Positions 34,364-43,980 of a stretch of DNA of 64,000 bases are shown one piece after another (positions within the stretch are counted from its first letter, which is position 1; each line of letters opens with the position of its first letter). The position numbers were made by a program, and so were the translations under genes. The stretch lies in the NCBI GenBank assembly GCA_965263365.1, contig OZ253672.1:1550001-1614000 (forward strand). Reading direction: 5' to 3'. The notes beneath the pieces are model-generated. The model saw only the letters and a program-made list of their open reading frames with translations. It was not told the DNA's origin and did not search any database. This DNA is from CANMUM01 sp965263365 (GTDB lineage: Bacteria > Pseudomonadota > Alphaproteobacteria > Rhodobacterales > Rhodobacteraceae).

Positions 34364-35557
34364 TCATCGCGGCATTTTTCGTTTCAACACGGAAGCTCTC
34401 ATGACTTGCTCCACATGAGCGTAAAGTAAGCGATAGTCGACTTTTTGTTCGGCAACTGCGCGTGCACTAATGCCCATTTCTAATGTCTTTTGCGGATTTT
34501 CAAAAGCGGATTTGATTAGCTCGGCAAAATCCGATTCATCGAGCTCATCGGATAAATAACCAGAGAGCCCCTCCTCCACCAATTCTGGAATGCCAGCATG
34601 ACGTGTGCTGACAATCGCACATCCTGCAGCCATCGCCTCTTGAATGGAACTTGGTAAGCCTTCCGCTTCCCCCGTTTTATCAATCACAGAATGTTGTACA
34701 AAAAACGCAGCCCGAGAAAGCCGTTCTGCCACAAATTCTGGGGGCCTATTTCCATGAAATATCACCTTACGTTCGGCCTGCGCATCCTTGACAAGCTTTT
34801 GACATTGCCTCAACGCAGGCCCCTTACCAATCATTTCAAACCGAGCATTTGGAAAGCCCTCTGTCGCTTTCAAAAAACTTCGAACCGCAAGTTGTGGATA
34901 TTTTTTATCAACAAAACGACCGACCGAAACGCATAAATTTCTGTCTTTGAGACCCGGTTTGAAAATATCGATGTCGGTACCAGACGGCACGGCATGTGAA
35001 TTGGGATGACAAATTCCCTTGGCTGCCAAATTATCAAGTAAAAATTGCGATACAGCAAATACACCATCAAGGTTTTCAAAAACCTTTTTATAGGCCTTTA
35101 TACGTGAAGGAGAGCTTAACCAATAACTCGCATCACGACCCCGAAAATAACAAAATGCAGGAATTCCTGTTTCCTTCGCGACATCGGCAATCAACATTGA
35201 TTGAGAGCCAAACTCGCTCAACATCACATCGACACGTTGCTTCTTTAAAAAATTGATCAAACGTTTTCGATTGACCCCATAAGGTACACGCAAAACTGAG
35301 TGTTTTAGGTAGTTTGAAGGAACAAAAAATGGAGCCGTGAGCATATCACGAACGTTTAGAAGTTCTTTGCCAATACAAAACACAGGCCGATCCACAAGAT
35401 TTTGAGGTACTTTGTCTTTTATTCGCTCACTAATGACACAACTATTTCCGCCAAATAGATGACGCAGGTGCCGATTGACAAATGTCTGCCCTGGATGAAA
35501 ATACTTTTGAACAGCGATGGCAATTCGTAAATTCGATGGAAAATCATTCATAGGCAT
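34364..35557 (-). CDS. Glycosyltransferase family 4
   Basis: GT-B fold retaining glycosyltransferase of about 397 residues acting on a cell-surface glycan. The C-terminal GT4 domain has SVGRFVDKKYPQLAV, the FEMIGKGP strand, KVIFHGNRPPEFV and the EGLPSSIQEAMAAG nucleotide-sugar motif with two glutamates seven residues apart. The frame opens at TTG 35578, but ATG 35557 or 35551 is more likely. It faces away from an O-antigen-ligase-type gene and was probably acquired with it as a surface-glycan pair. Confidence 0.88.
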   Translation of the reverse strand: MPMNDFPSNLRIAIAVQKYFHPGQTFVNRHLRHLFGGNSCVISERIKDKVPQNLVDRPVFCIGKELLNVRDMLTAPFFVPSNYLKHSVLRVPYGVNRKRLINFLKKQRVDVMLSEFGSQSMLIADVAKETGIPAFCYFRGRDASYWLSSPSRIKAYKKVFENLDGVFAVSQFLLDNLAAKGICHPNSHAVPSGTDIDIFKPGLKDRNLCVSVGRFVDKKYPQLAVRSFLKATEGFPNARFEMIGKGPALRQCQKLVKDAQAERKVIFHGNRPPEFVAERLSRAAFFVQHSVIDKTGEAEGLPSSIQEAMAAGCAIVSTRHAGIPELVEEGLSGYLSDELDESDFAELIKSAFENPQKTLEMGISARAVAEQKVDYRLLYAHVEQVMRASVLKRKMPR

Positions 35558-35719
35558 TCTTTCACAATAATTTCCCAATGCTTACCAAAATAAAGCATGT
35601 AGTAAAATACCCGAATTGCCCATGGGTACAAAACTTCGTACGAAACGACTCTTCGTGAACTCATTTGACATATGGGTACGATAGTGTTTTGAGTATGGCG
35701 TTAATATTGGAGAACCGGA

Positions 35720-36961
35720 TTGCCAGTGCTACCGTCATATCATCATAATGCAAACAGACTAGCAATAGTAATCTTCTTCTTAATTATCTTCCAACAACAT
35801 CTTATCGGCGGCTGGAACATTGGCTTAAGTATTATATTGCTTCTCGCATGCTTAATTTTATTCGTCAAAAACGCTGAATACCCAAAAAATTTATGGGAAA
35901 TTTACGTAATCACCATCGGATTTTCCTATTTTGCATTCATGGCTTTCATCAATTTGAATTCCGAAGCACCCACACAGAGTTTTTACCAAGAAAATTTTAT
36001 ATGGCTATTTTTGTGGCCGATCATAAGTACCTTGAGAAATTTAGATTTTGATAGATTAATTTATTTCTCTATCCGCATAATTTTCTTTTCTACGATTATT
36101 ATTTTCATTTTAGGCTTGATAGAACGACATGTTTTTGAAGTCAGTCGCATCGTTTGGATAGCTCGAAACCCACTCACCTATGCATGTTTAATTACAGTTG
36201 GTATCCATTTAAGCTTTTTAGGTTGGGCTTCTGCTACGCGTTTCCATAAATTTCTTTTATTAATTGCTTGGGCGTTAGGATTTTATATCGTTATGATTCT
36301 AACTCAAGCACGCGCAGCAAGTGCCGCCTATGTTTTTTCCGCTTTAATTACGACTTTATACCTCACTACAAACATATATTGGAGCAATAACAACGGCCTA
36401 CTTAAGCTTTTACTTATTCTTTTGTCAGCAATTATGATAAATGCACTAATTCTTTTACTTGCAATCAAACTAGACTTATCGTCAGGATTATCTAGTATCT
36501 TTAATTCGATAATTTCTGGCAACCTTTCAAATGACGGCTCTGCAAATGCGCGCTTACAGATTTATAAATATATATCAGAATATTTCAATTCCATTCCTTT
36601 CCTCGGATTAGGTGGAGAGGACGCAATTCGCGTACATCTTGAAAAAAATGCTCCCGACATCGCGTGGACTGCACATTTACACAGTGATGTTTTGAATCAC
36701 TATTTTGCAGGTGGCATCATCGCCACTTTGCTATCTTCAGCTTTACTTTTAACGCCAATATTAATGGTGGCATTCAGCAAATTTAGAACCGCAAGATTCG
36801 TATTTGTAGCTCTCATCTATCAAGTATCAATTCTCGCACTCTCCTTACTCAACAGAGTACTTTGGAGCGAAGTCAGAATTACTTGGCTAGCGTTTTGTTT
36901 AGTATTTCTAGTTCTGTTTTACGATTATGAAAAAAAACGTAAAATTAAATCTAACGATTAG
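35720..36961 (+). CDS. O-antigen ligase/Wzy-type polymerase family membrane protein
   Basis: A 413-residue membrane protein with about 10-12 hydrophobic segments and one larger outer loop (about 250-330) that contains GGEDAIRVHL and AHLHSDVLNHYFAGG. The HSDxLN-type segment is typical of the Wzy/WaaL ligase family, where the histidine is catalytic. The start is TTG 35720 with GGAG at 7 nt; no ATG fits. Its stop region overlaps the convergent methylmalonyl-CoA mutase gene by 11 bp. AT-rich, even for this genome, which suggests horizontal gain together with the divergent GT4. Confidence 0.8.
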   Translation: MPVLPSYHHNANRLAIVIFFLIIFQQHLIGGWNIGLSIILLLACLILFVKNAEYPKNLWEIYVITIGFSYFAFMAFINLNSEAPTQSFYQENFIWLFLWPIISTLRNLDFDRLIYFSIRIIFFSTIIIFILGLIERHVFEVSRIVWIARNPLTYACLITVGIHLSFLGWASATRFHKFLLLIAWALGFYIVMILTQARAASAAYVFSALITTLYLTTNIYWSNNNGLLKLLLILLSAIMINALILLLAIKLDLSSGLSSIFNSIISGNLSNDGSANARLQIYKYISEYFNSIPFLGLGGEDAIRVHLEKNAPDIAWTAHLHSDVLNHYFAGGIIATLLSSALLLTPILMVAFSKFRTARFVFVALIYQVSILALSLLNRVLWSEVRITWLAFCLVFLVLFYDYEKKRKIKSND

Positions 36962-39083
36962 GCCGCAATCGAACCAAACCAAGGACTTCTCGTGCGGCAT
37001 TCGGAATATTGGTGCCTGGACCGAATATCGCCTTCACACCCGCATCAAATAAATACTCATAATCTTGTTGAGGGATGACCCCGCCGCATACAACAGTAAT
37101 ATTTGATGCACCTTTTGCCTTCAGCGCCTCGATGAGTTGCGGTGCCAAGGTTTTATGACCAGCCGCCTGTGATGAAATTCCGACAATATGTACATCCTCA
37201 TTGATCGCTAGATCAGCTGTTTCCGCAGGGGTTTGAAATAGAGGGCCAATTTTAACGTCGAAACCAATATCAGAAAAGGCAGTGGCAATTACCTTTGCGC
37301 CACGGTCATGACCATCTTGACCCATTTTCGCGACGAGAATTTTTGGCTTTCCTCCAAATTCGCTTGCGAATTCTTTCACTTCGGAAAGAAGTTTTGAGTA
37401 GTCTTCGTCATCTTTATAAGCTTCTCCATAAACACCTGATAGAGACTTCACTTCGGCCTTATGTCTACCAAACGCATTCTCCATTGCTTTGGAAATCTCT
37501 CCGACCGAAGCGCGCGCACGCGCTGCTTCAACAGCTAATTCAAGTAAGTTGCCTTGACCTGAGCGCGCCGCAGCCTCAAGTTGACTTAGCGCTAATTCAC
37601 AGGCTTGCTGATTTCGAGAAGCCCTCATTTTTGCCAAGCGCTTTATTTGAGATTCGCGCACGGCAACATTATCCACATCCAAAATATCAATTTCTTCTTG
37701 GCCATCAAGTTGATACTTATTCACACCAACAATAACCTCTTCGCCACGATCTATGCGCGCTTGTTTGCGTGCCGCAGATTCCTCAATACGTAACTTTGGC
37801 AATCCTGAAACGACCGCTTTTGTCATACCGCCCATTTCGTCAACTTCTTGAATTAATTCCCAAGCCTTATCGGCAAGTTCTTTTGTTAAACTCTCAACGT
37901 AATAAGAACCTGCAAGTGGATCAACAACATTGGTGATACCTGTCTCTTCTTGTAAAATTAATTGCGTGTTTCTGGCAATCCGAGCAGAGAACTCAGTCGG
38001 TAAAGCAATCGCTTCATCTAAAGCATTTGTGTGTAACGACTGGGTGCCACCAAGTGCAGCTGCCATTGCTTCATAGGCTGTCCGAACAACATTATTATAT
38101 GGGTCTTGCTCTTGCAGGCTGACACCTGAAGTTTGACAATGCGTCCGAAGCATTTTTGAGCTCTCTTTTTGAGCGCCAAATTCGGTCATTATTCGGTGCC
38201 AAAGTAAGCGAGCGGATCTGAGTTTGGCGGCCTCCATAAAGAAGTTCATTCCAATTGCAAAGAAGAAAGACAATCGACCTGCAAAAGCATCCACATCAAG
38301 CCCAGCTTCAATTGCCGCACGCACATACTCTTTTCCATCAGCAAGCGTATATGCAAGCTCTTGAACCAAAGTCGAACCGGCTTCTTGCATATGATAACCC
38401 GAAATTGAAATCGAATTGAAGCGCGGCATTTCTTGCGAAGTATATGCAATAATGTCGGAAACAATGCGCATAGAAGGTTCGGGAGGATAAACATATGTAT
38501 TGCGTACCATAAATTCTTTGAGAATATCGTTTTGGATCGTTCCGGTGAGTTGAGAACGTTCAACGCCCTGTTCCTCTCCCGCAACTATAAAGCTCGCCAA
38601 TATCGGAATAACCGCGCCATTCATTGTCATTGAAACAGACATTTTATCCAATGGTATTCCATCAAATAAAATCTTCATATCTTCGACGCTATCTATTGCA
38701 ACGCCCGCTTTACCAACGTCCCCTTCGACACGCGGATGATCACTATCATACCCCCGATGAGTGGCCAAATCGAACGCGACCGAAACTCCTTTTTGGCCCG
38801 CCGCGAGATTTTTACGGTAAAACGCATTTGACTCTTCTGCCGTTGAAAAGCCTGCATATTGTCTGATCGTCCAAGGCCTTCCCGCATACATTGTCGCACG
38901 TGGACCCCGCGTAAACGGTGCAAGTCCAGGAAACCCATCTAAATGATTGACGTTTTTAAGATCGTCACGCGTATAGAGCGGTTTAACTGTTATATCTTCA
39001 GGCGTTTCCCAATTTAAACTTTCAGGCTCTCGATCCTTTAATTCTTTTTGGGCCAGCTTAATCCAATCATCATAAGTCGTCAT
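36951..39083 (-). CDS. scpA: Methylmalonyl-CoA mutase
   Basis: B12-dependent isomerase of (R)-methylmalonyl-CoA and succinyl-CoA, the last step of propionyl-CoA assimilation. The 710-residue single-chain enzyme has the substrate-binding barrel (RGPRATMYAGRPWTIRQYAG, SVSMTMNGAV, TNALDEAIALP) and the C-terminal cobalamin domain with KMGQDGHDRGAKVIA, in which the histidine ligates cobalt. No separate small subunit is needed. Downstream of the sulfotransferase and pccA on the same strand, it is part of the pcc cluster. The epimerase (mce) is not in the window. Confidence 0.97.
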   Translation of the reverse strand: MTTYDDWIKLAQKELKDREPESLNWETPEDITVKPLYTRDDLKNVNHLDGFPGLAPFTRGPRATMYAGRPWTIRQYAGFSTAEESNAFYRKNLAAGQKGVSVAFDLATHRGYDSDHPRVEGDVGKAGVAIDSVEDMKILFDGIPLDKMSVSMTMNGAVIPILASFIVAGEEQGVERSQLTGTIQNDILKEFMVRNTYVYPPEPSMRIVSDIIAYTSQEMPRFNSISISGYHMQEAGSTLVQELAYTLADGKEYVRAAIEAGLDVDAFAGRLSFFFAIGMNFFMEAAKLRSARLLWHRIMTEFGAQKESSKMLRTHCQTSGVSLQEQDPYNNVVRTAYEAMAAALGGTQSLHTNALDEAIALPTEFSARIARNTQLILQEETGITNVVDPLAGSYYVESLTKELADKAWELIQEVDEMGGMTKAVVSGLPKLRIEESAARKQARIDRGEEVIVGVNKYQLDGQEEIDILDVDNVAVRESQIKRLAKMRASRNQQACELALSQLEAAARSGQGNLLELAVEAARARASVGEISKAMENAFGRHKAEVKSLSGVYGEAYKDDEDYSKLLSEVKEFASEFGGKPKILVAKMGQDGHDRGAKVIATAFSDIGFDVKIGPLFQTPAETADLAINEDVHIVGISSQAAGHKTLAPQLIEALKAKGASNITVVCGGVIPQQDYEYLFDAGVKAIFGPGTNIPNAAREVLGLVRLRPNR

Positions 39084-39980
39084 TTATTTATCTTTCCTAT
39101 CAAATTCCATGGCGCTAGAAACCGAGTTGAGATTAACTTTTGAAATCTCAGAGATGGCCATTAGATCTTTCTCAAAATGATTTTGAAGCATTTGAAATTC
39201 ATCACCTTTCCAAGGACGAAAAGACTTAAAAGGAATTTTGCGCACCTCGTCAATAATTCCAGCACGCTCTAATTTATCAGAAATATCAATGCCTCTTTTA
39301 GCGGCCTCCTGCAGTTTTTGCACCCCAAGGTCATGCTTAGAGCGAGCCGCCCAACCTCTTGAACTCGGCAAGTTTTTTAGCCCAAAAACACTCCAAAAAT
39401 TTTGAAAATTGTCTTTGTAAAAATCCATTGGCAAAACATGAATTTTTCTTACATTTTGAATCTGAGTGAGTTCTTGGACGACTTCGGTCCAGCCCCTTGT
39501 TTGAGCCAATATTGCCTGCTTGTATGAGTCAAAGTCCCCCTGAATTACACGGCCATAAAGAAAGGAAAACGCCGAAGCATAATACTCATGATATGAGCGA
39601 ATACTGAGGACAATTTCAACTTCGCGATCAAATACTTCACTCAAAAATTTTGGAACAATCTGCGAATTTTGATAAAAACCGCCTGTTCTGAAATTTTGAC
39701 GCATTGTTCCAATAAAGTTTTCTTCCGATATGATTACATTCAAACCTTCGCCCAGAGATTCAAAAACGGGAGACAGAATTTGTCGTGCTTCATCCTGATC
39801 GCCAAATTTGCTTTCGTTTGCAATTGAGATTATGCGATTAAACAGTGGCTTTCGGTTTTTCTTTGGTGTGAATGCCTTAGAATTTTGAGCGCTCAAAGCG
39901 GCTTCATTCTCGTCCATCGTAAATTGAATAGCAGTCGAAGCAGTTCGGTGAGCACCTAAGTGGAAAAATAATTTTGACAT
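39084..39980 (-). CDS. Sulfotransferase-like protein
   Basis: About 298 residues, cytoplasmic, with the PAPS-binding type loop FHLGAHRTASTAIQ at the N terminus and IVLSIRSYHEYYASAFSFL near residue 120, as in sulfotransferases that modify carbohydrates or lipids. The C-terminal part (FKSFRPWKGDEFQML) resembles related bacterial proteins of unknown substrate. ATG 39980 lies only 4 nt after the pccA stop, so it is coupled; a TTG at 40001 is open but unlikely. Its place between pccA and the mutase is unexpected for a propionate pathway. A role outside that pathway seems likely. Confidence 0.75.
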   Translation of the reverse strand: MSKLFFHLGAHRTASTAIQFTMDENEAALSAQNSKAFTPKKNRKPLFNRIISIANESKFGDQDEARQILSPVFESLGEGLNVIISEENFIGTMRQNFRTGGFYQNSQIVPKFLSEVFDREVEIVLSIRSYHEYYASAFSFLYGRVIQGDFDSYKQAILAQTRGWTEVVQELTQIQNVRKIHVLPMDFYKDNFQNFWSVFGLKNLPSSRGWAARSKHDLGVQKLQEAAKRGIDISDKLERAGIIDEVRKIPFKSFRPWKGDEFQMLQNHFEKDLMAISEISKVNLNSVSSAMEFDRKDK

Positions 39981-39984
39981 TTTA

Positions 39985-41988
39985 TTACTGTGCCTGGCCA
40001 AAATTCATAATCACATCATCCACCGCCAAGCTATCGCCTTCAGAAGCTTTTATTTCGGAAACTATCGTGTTCTTTTCTGCACGCAGAATGTTTTCCATTT
40101 TCATCGCTTCCACCACGCAAAGCGCTTGACCTTCGAAAACTTCTTCACCCACCGAAACAGAAATCGACTTTATTAATCCTGGCATCGGGCAAAGTAACAT
40201 ATTTGAGGTATCAGGACCTTCCTTTTCAATCATGTATTCCGTCAACTCAGCCACGTCCGTACGCACCGTCATCACTTTTTGAGACATGCCTCGATATGTC
40301 AGGATTTCACCCGCTGCAAAGGGTTCAATTTGAACGGCAAATTGATTTCCATTTAAACTGGCTTTGAGCAACTTTTGACCGGGGCGCCAATCTGTTTCTA
40401 TTCGCACCGAATGCTTGCCGATCTGAACTTCGTATGCATGTTCTAATGGCGTGATCTCAACTATCATTTGATCTTTATCAACAACGACAACGCGCTTTTT
40501 ATAGGGCTCACCTGCAGGGCGCATTCGCCCGGTAATTTGACGCTTGCGCTCTTCGCGCAAATAATTGGCCAGTCCACCCAATTGAGCAAAGACAATCTTA
40601 GTCTCTTCATCTATCGGAACACCTTCAAACCCCTCAGGATATTCATCTTCAATAAAAGCTGTTGTTATATTTCCGGAACGAAAACGTTCGTGCGCGTATA
40701 CAGCGGACAGAAACGGGATATTATGTCGAATACCTTCGACCATGAATTGATCAAGCGCACTTTCCATCGCTTCAATCGCCTCCAATCGGGTCGGCGCCCA
40801 CGTACACAATTTAGCAATCATGGGATCATAGTACATACTAATCTCACCGCCCTCATAAACACCCGTATCGTTTCGTACCACGATTTGATCATTTGCGCGT
40901 TCAGCTGGCGGTGCGTACCTCGACAATCGGCCTATTGAAGGGAGAAAACCGCGATATGGATCTTCCGCATATATTCGGCTTTCCATAGCCCAACCATTTA
41001 GCGCGATATCTTTTTGCGCCATTTCAAGCTTTTCACCAGCCGCAACTTTTATCATTTGCTCCACGAGATCAATTCCCGTAATCAATTCAGTTACAGGATG
41101 TTCCACTTGCAAACGCGTATTCATCTCAAGAAAATAAAAATTTTGATCTCCATCTACAATGAACTCAACAGTTCCTGCCGAACAATAGTTCACAGCCTTA
41201 GCAAGCGCGATGGATTGCTCTCCCATTTTTTTACGGGTACGTTCATCAAGGAAGCTAGAGGGAGCCTCCTCAACAACTTTTTGATTTCGCCTTTGGATTG
41301 AACACTCTCTCTCGTGTAAATAAACGGCGTTTCCATGCTGATCTGCAAGGACTTGAATTTCGATATGGCGCGGTTCTGTTACAAATTTCTCAATGAAAAT
41401 TCGATCGTCTCCAAAACTTGAAGCGGCTTCAGATTTTGACATTTCAAAACCTTCACGCGCTTCATCATCATTCCAAGCTATGCGCATACCCTTTCCACCA
41501 CCACCGGCAGAAGCTTTTATCATAACTGGGTATCCGACTTCTTTTGAAATTCTAACGGCTTCTTCAGCATCCTCAATAAGTCCCATAAACCCCGGAACTG
41601 TGCTCACCCCCGCATCCGCAGCAATTTTCTTAGACGTGATTTTATCCCCCATCGCTTCAATCGCGCCAACTGGAGGGCCGATAAAAGCAACGCCTTCTTT
41701 TTCAAGTGCTTCGGCGAATTTTGCATTTTCTGACAAAAAACCATAGCCTGGGTGCACCGCATCGGCTCCACTTTTACGAATTGCATCCAAAATATTATCG
41801 ATCACGATGTAAGATTGATTGGAAGGTGCAGGCCCAACATAAAATGCTTCGTCAGCCATTTGCACATGCAATGCATTTTGATCTGCATCTGAATACACTG
41901 CGACGGTTTGAATACCCATTTTACGGGCAGTTTTTATCACCCGACAGGCAATTTCGCCGCGGTTGGCAATAAGTATTTTATTAAACAT
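39985..41988 (-). CDS. pccA: Propionyl-CoA carboxylase, biotin-containing alpha subunit
   Basis: Carboxylates biotin and carries it for conversion of propionyl-CoA to methylmalonyl-CoA. The biotin carboxylase part has KILIANRGEIACRVI, KASAGGGGKGMRIAW and EMNTRLQVEHPVTE. A linker typical of PCC follows (about 460-590). The C-terminal biotinyl domain has the EAMKMEN motif. GGAGAACAAC precedes ATG 41988; the in-frame ATG 12 nt upstream overlaps that ribosome site. 667 residues is the usual length. It pairs with PccB encoded at 44328-45860 on the same strand. Confidence 0.96.
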   Translation of the reverse strand: MFNKILIANRGEIACRVIKTARKMGIQTVAVYSDADQNALHVQMADEAFYVGPAPSNQSYIVIDNILDAIRKSGADAVHPGYGFLSENAKFAEALEKEGVAFIGPPVGAIEAMGDKITSKKIAADAGVSTVPGFMGLIEDAEEAVRISKEVGYPVMIKASAGGGGKGMRIAWNDDEAREGFEMSKSEAASSFGDDRIFIEKFVTEPRHIEIQVLADQHGNAVYLHERECSIQRRNQKVVEEAPSSFLDERTRKKMGEQSIALAKAVNYCSAGTVEFIVDGDQNFYFLEMNTRLQVEHPVTELITGIDLVEQMIKVAAGEKLEMAQKDIALNGWAMESRIYAEDPYRGFLPSIGRLSRYAPPAERANDQIVVRNDTGVYEGGEISMYYDPMIAKLCTWAPTRLEAIEAMESALDQFMVEGIRHNIPFLSAVYAHERFRSGNITTAFIEDEYPEGFEGVPIDEETKIVFAQLGGLANYLREERKRQITGRMRPAGEPYKKRVVVVDKDQMIVEITPLEHAYEVQIGKHSVRIETDWRPGQKLLKASLNGNQFAVQIEPFAAGEILTYRGMSQKVMTVRTDVAELTEYMIEKEGPDTSNMLLCPMPGLIKSISVSVGEEVFEGQALCVVEAMKMENILRAEKNTIVSEIKASEGDSLAVDDVIMNFGQAQ

Positions 41989-42010
41989 GTTGTTCTCCAC
42001 CTGTCAAACT

Positions 42011-42043
42011 AAACACAAAAACACCCCGCATAAAAATGCGAGG
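42011..42043 (-). terminator. Intrinsic terminator upstream of pccA
   Basis: On the minus strand CCTCGCAT-TTTT-ATGCGGGG forms an 8-bp stem with one G-U pair, followed by TGTTTTTGTG. It lies behind the small lipoprotein gene at 42087-42311 and before pccA, so it probably ends that short transcript. Confidence 0.6.
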
Positions 42044-42086
42044 CATTACAAACAAAGATTGATTTTTAAATTGGCTTGCAGAAGCG

Positions 42087-42311
42087 CTATTGGATTGCCG
42101 CGAGAGGATCCTCGCCGAAATCAACACGATCACGGTTGGTAATATACCCGATACCACCACCAACAAGCGCACCAACCAAAGGATTGCCATCAACGCCGTA
42201 TGCAGCAGCAGCGCCCAAAGTTGCACCAGTTCCTGCCCGTACAAACGGATTGTCACCGCAAGAAACCAAAATGGCGCTCGCAAAAGCCAGCAAAGTAATT
42301 TTTCTAAACAT
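42087..42311 (-). CDS. Small glycine-zipper lipoprotein
   Basis: A 74-residue precursor. The signal peptide MFRKITLLAFASAILVSCGD ends in the lipobox LVSC, so the mature protein would be lipid-anchored at the cysteine. The mature part is rich in Gly and Ala (GTGATLGAAAAYG, GALVGGGIGYI), a glycine-zipper pattern of outer-membrane-associated proteins. It resembles the protein at 43981-44190 in design. No function is known. It has its own terminator downstream. Confidence 0.75.
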   Translation of the reverse strand: MFRKITLLAFASAILVSCGDNPFVRAGTGATLGAAAAYGVDGNPLVGALVGGGIGYITNRDRVDFGEDPLAAIQ

Positions 42312-42377
42312 ATATCTGCCTCAGTATTATTTTTATTGGACATGATATAACAGGTTTGTATGAATTTGCAAAGATTT

Positions 42378-42749
42378 TCATTCATTTGAAACCTCCTGTG
42401 CAAGATCTTGCAAATCAGGGTAATTTTCAACGATACTGTCAAAGTCCAACTTCAGCACAGCCTCATAGTCACAGGGATCAAAGCGATCTGGGTCTTCAGG
42501 GATAACTTCGCGCCCCAAGAACCATGAAAGCCGGCCCGCATCGAGATTGCCTCTCACAAAATTTGTTGCACCAAAATATTCGATTAAAGCCATTAGAAAC
42601 ATTTTGTCAGCAAGTTTATCGGCAGATTTTCGATCCTTGTATCGTTCCCGATACTTCAGTTGAACGGCTCCTTTTTTATTCTCTCGGCGAAGCAAAAAAT
42701 GATAGTCCGTTCCACTTAGTCGAGAGGGAAATCCTCGGTGTTTATGCAT
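42378..42749 (-). CDS. Conserved-type hypothetical protein
   Basis: A 123-residue soluble protein with no recognised domain. The N-terminal third is rich in Arg and Lys, the C terminus acidic (FDPCDYEAVLKLDFDSIVENY). GGGAAG stands before ATG 42749, which supports translation. The product has well-mixed codons and a globular composition, so a real gene is likely. It lies between pccB-side genes and pccA; similar small unknowns are found in pcc clusters of relatives, though I cannot confirm orthology. Confidence 0.6.
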   Translation of the reverse strand: MHKHRGFPSRLSGTDYHFLLRRENKKGAVQLKYRERYKDRKSADKLADKMFLMALIEYFGATNFVRGNLDAGRLSWFLGREVIPEDPDRFDPCDYEAVLKLDFDSIVENYPDLQDLAQEVSNE

Positions 42750-43002
42750 TCATTTCTTCCCAATACATTCGTATCAACCGCAATCTCGTTTTAGTCATGG
42801 TCTGAAGGCAATAAGACTTCACTTCGAAAGTTTCCTTTGGCGAAAACAATCTGAAAAATTCAAGTGAATAAGGGCTTGATCCATGTACTAATTTGTTGGA
42901 AATTGATTTCATTCTTAGCATTTTTTGTAATTTGGATTTAACTAACCAATGTCAATTTTAAGTGTTTCTGTTCACATCAGGAGTCTTTAAACTCAAATTT
43001 CA

Positions 43003-43881
43003 TCAATTAAAAACGTCATCAATATCAGACGCAGAGTGCCTTTCCTTAATCTTACCCTCTCCAGTTAAATTCACAATCAGACCGCGCTTTACACCTTCTC
43101 GTTCCAAACAGAGATCTGCCCATCTTTGAACATTTTTATATTCATTCACTTGCAAGAAGTCCGCCGCATCGCCATAAGCTTCGCCTTTAATGAATTTTCC
43201 ATACCAAGGTAAAATTGCGATATCAGCGATACTGTAATTGCGCCCTGCCATGTATTCACTATGGCCCAAGTGTTTATCAAGTACATCAAGCTGACGCTTG
43301 ACTTCCATCGAATAGCGATCAATCGCGTATTCTATTTTCATGGGCGCATAATGATAAAAATGCCCAAAGCCACCACCTAAAAAAGGTGCGGATCCCATTT
43401 GCCAAAACAACCAATTTAAAGCCTCGGTACGCTCTTGAACATTTTCTGATATGAAATGATTATATTTTTCGGCTAGATATAGCAGTATCGATCCCGACTC
43501 AAACACCCGTTGAACTGGATCGCGGCTATAATCTAAAAGCGCGGGTATTTTTGAATTCGGATTGACCTCGACAAAGCCAGATCCAAACTGATCACCCTTT
43601 GTTATATCGATAAACCAAGCATCGTATTCTGCGTCAGTCACACCAGCGGCTAGGAGCTCTTCAAATAATATAGACACTTTCAAGCCATTTGGCGTACCCA
43701 ATGAATAAAGTTGATGTGCATGTTTACCGCGCGGCAATACCTTATCATGCGTTGCGCCTGATATCGGTCGATTAATTTGCGCCCATTCACCGCCTGATTC
43801 CGAATCCCACTTCCAAATTTTTGGGGGAATATAACCTTGAGGTAAATTGTTGCGACCGTTTTCTTTTGTGTCTTTATTCAT
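43003..43881 (-). CDS. yghU: Glutathione S-transferase family protein, YghU type
   Basis: Glutathione-dependent oxidoreductase of the Nu/YghU class, about 292 residues. The N-terminal extension YIPPKIWKWDSESGGEWAQI and the thioredoxin-like part with LYSLGTPNGLKVSILFEEL are diagnostic. So are ITKGDQFGSGFVEVNPNSKIP and FESGSILLYLAEKY. This class binds two glutathiones and has disulfide-reductase activity in E. coli. ATG 43881 with GGAA at 6 nt is chosen over TTG 43893. It stands between the two lipoprotein genes. Confidence 0.9.
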   Translation of the reverse strand: MNKDTKENGRNNLPQGYIPPKIWKWDSESGGEWAQINRPISGATHDKVLPRGKHAHQLYSLGTPNGLKVSILFEELLAAGVTDAEYDAWFIDITKGDQFGSGFVEVNPNSKIPALLDYSRDPVQRVFESGSILLYLAEKYNHFISENVQERTEALNWLFWQMGSAPFLGGGFGHFYHYAPMKIEYAIDRYSMEVKRQLDVLDKHLGHSEYMAGRNYSIADIAILPWYGKFIKGEAYGDAADFLQVNEYKNVQRWADLCLEREGVKRGLIVNLTGEGKIKERHSASDIDDVFN

Positions 43882-43915
43882 TGTTAATTCCAATCATTTT
43901 TATCAAAGTGCGATC

Positions 43916-43948
43916 CAAAAAAAACCGCATGAGCATCGCCCACACGGT
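43916..43948 (-). terminator. Intrinsic terminator behind small lipoprotein gene
   Basis: The minus strand ACCGTGTGGGC-GAT-GCTCATGCGGT pairs over 11 bp including three G-U pairs and is followed by eight T. It ends the transcript of the lipoprotein at 43981-44190. Confidence 0.72.
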
Positions 43949-43980
43949 TCGTTCGATTTTTTAAATATAAATTCGTAAAC

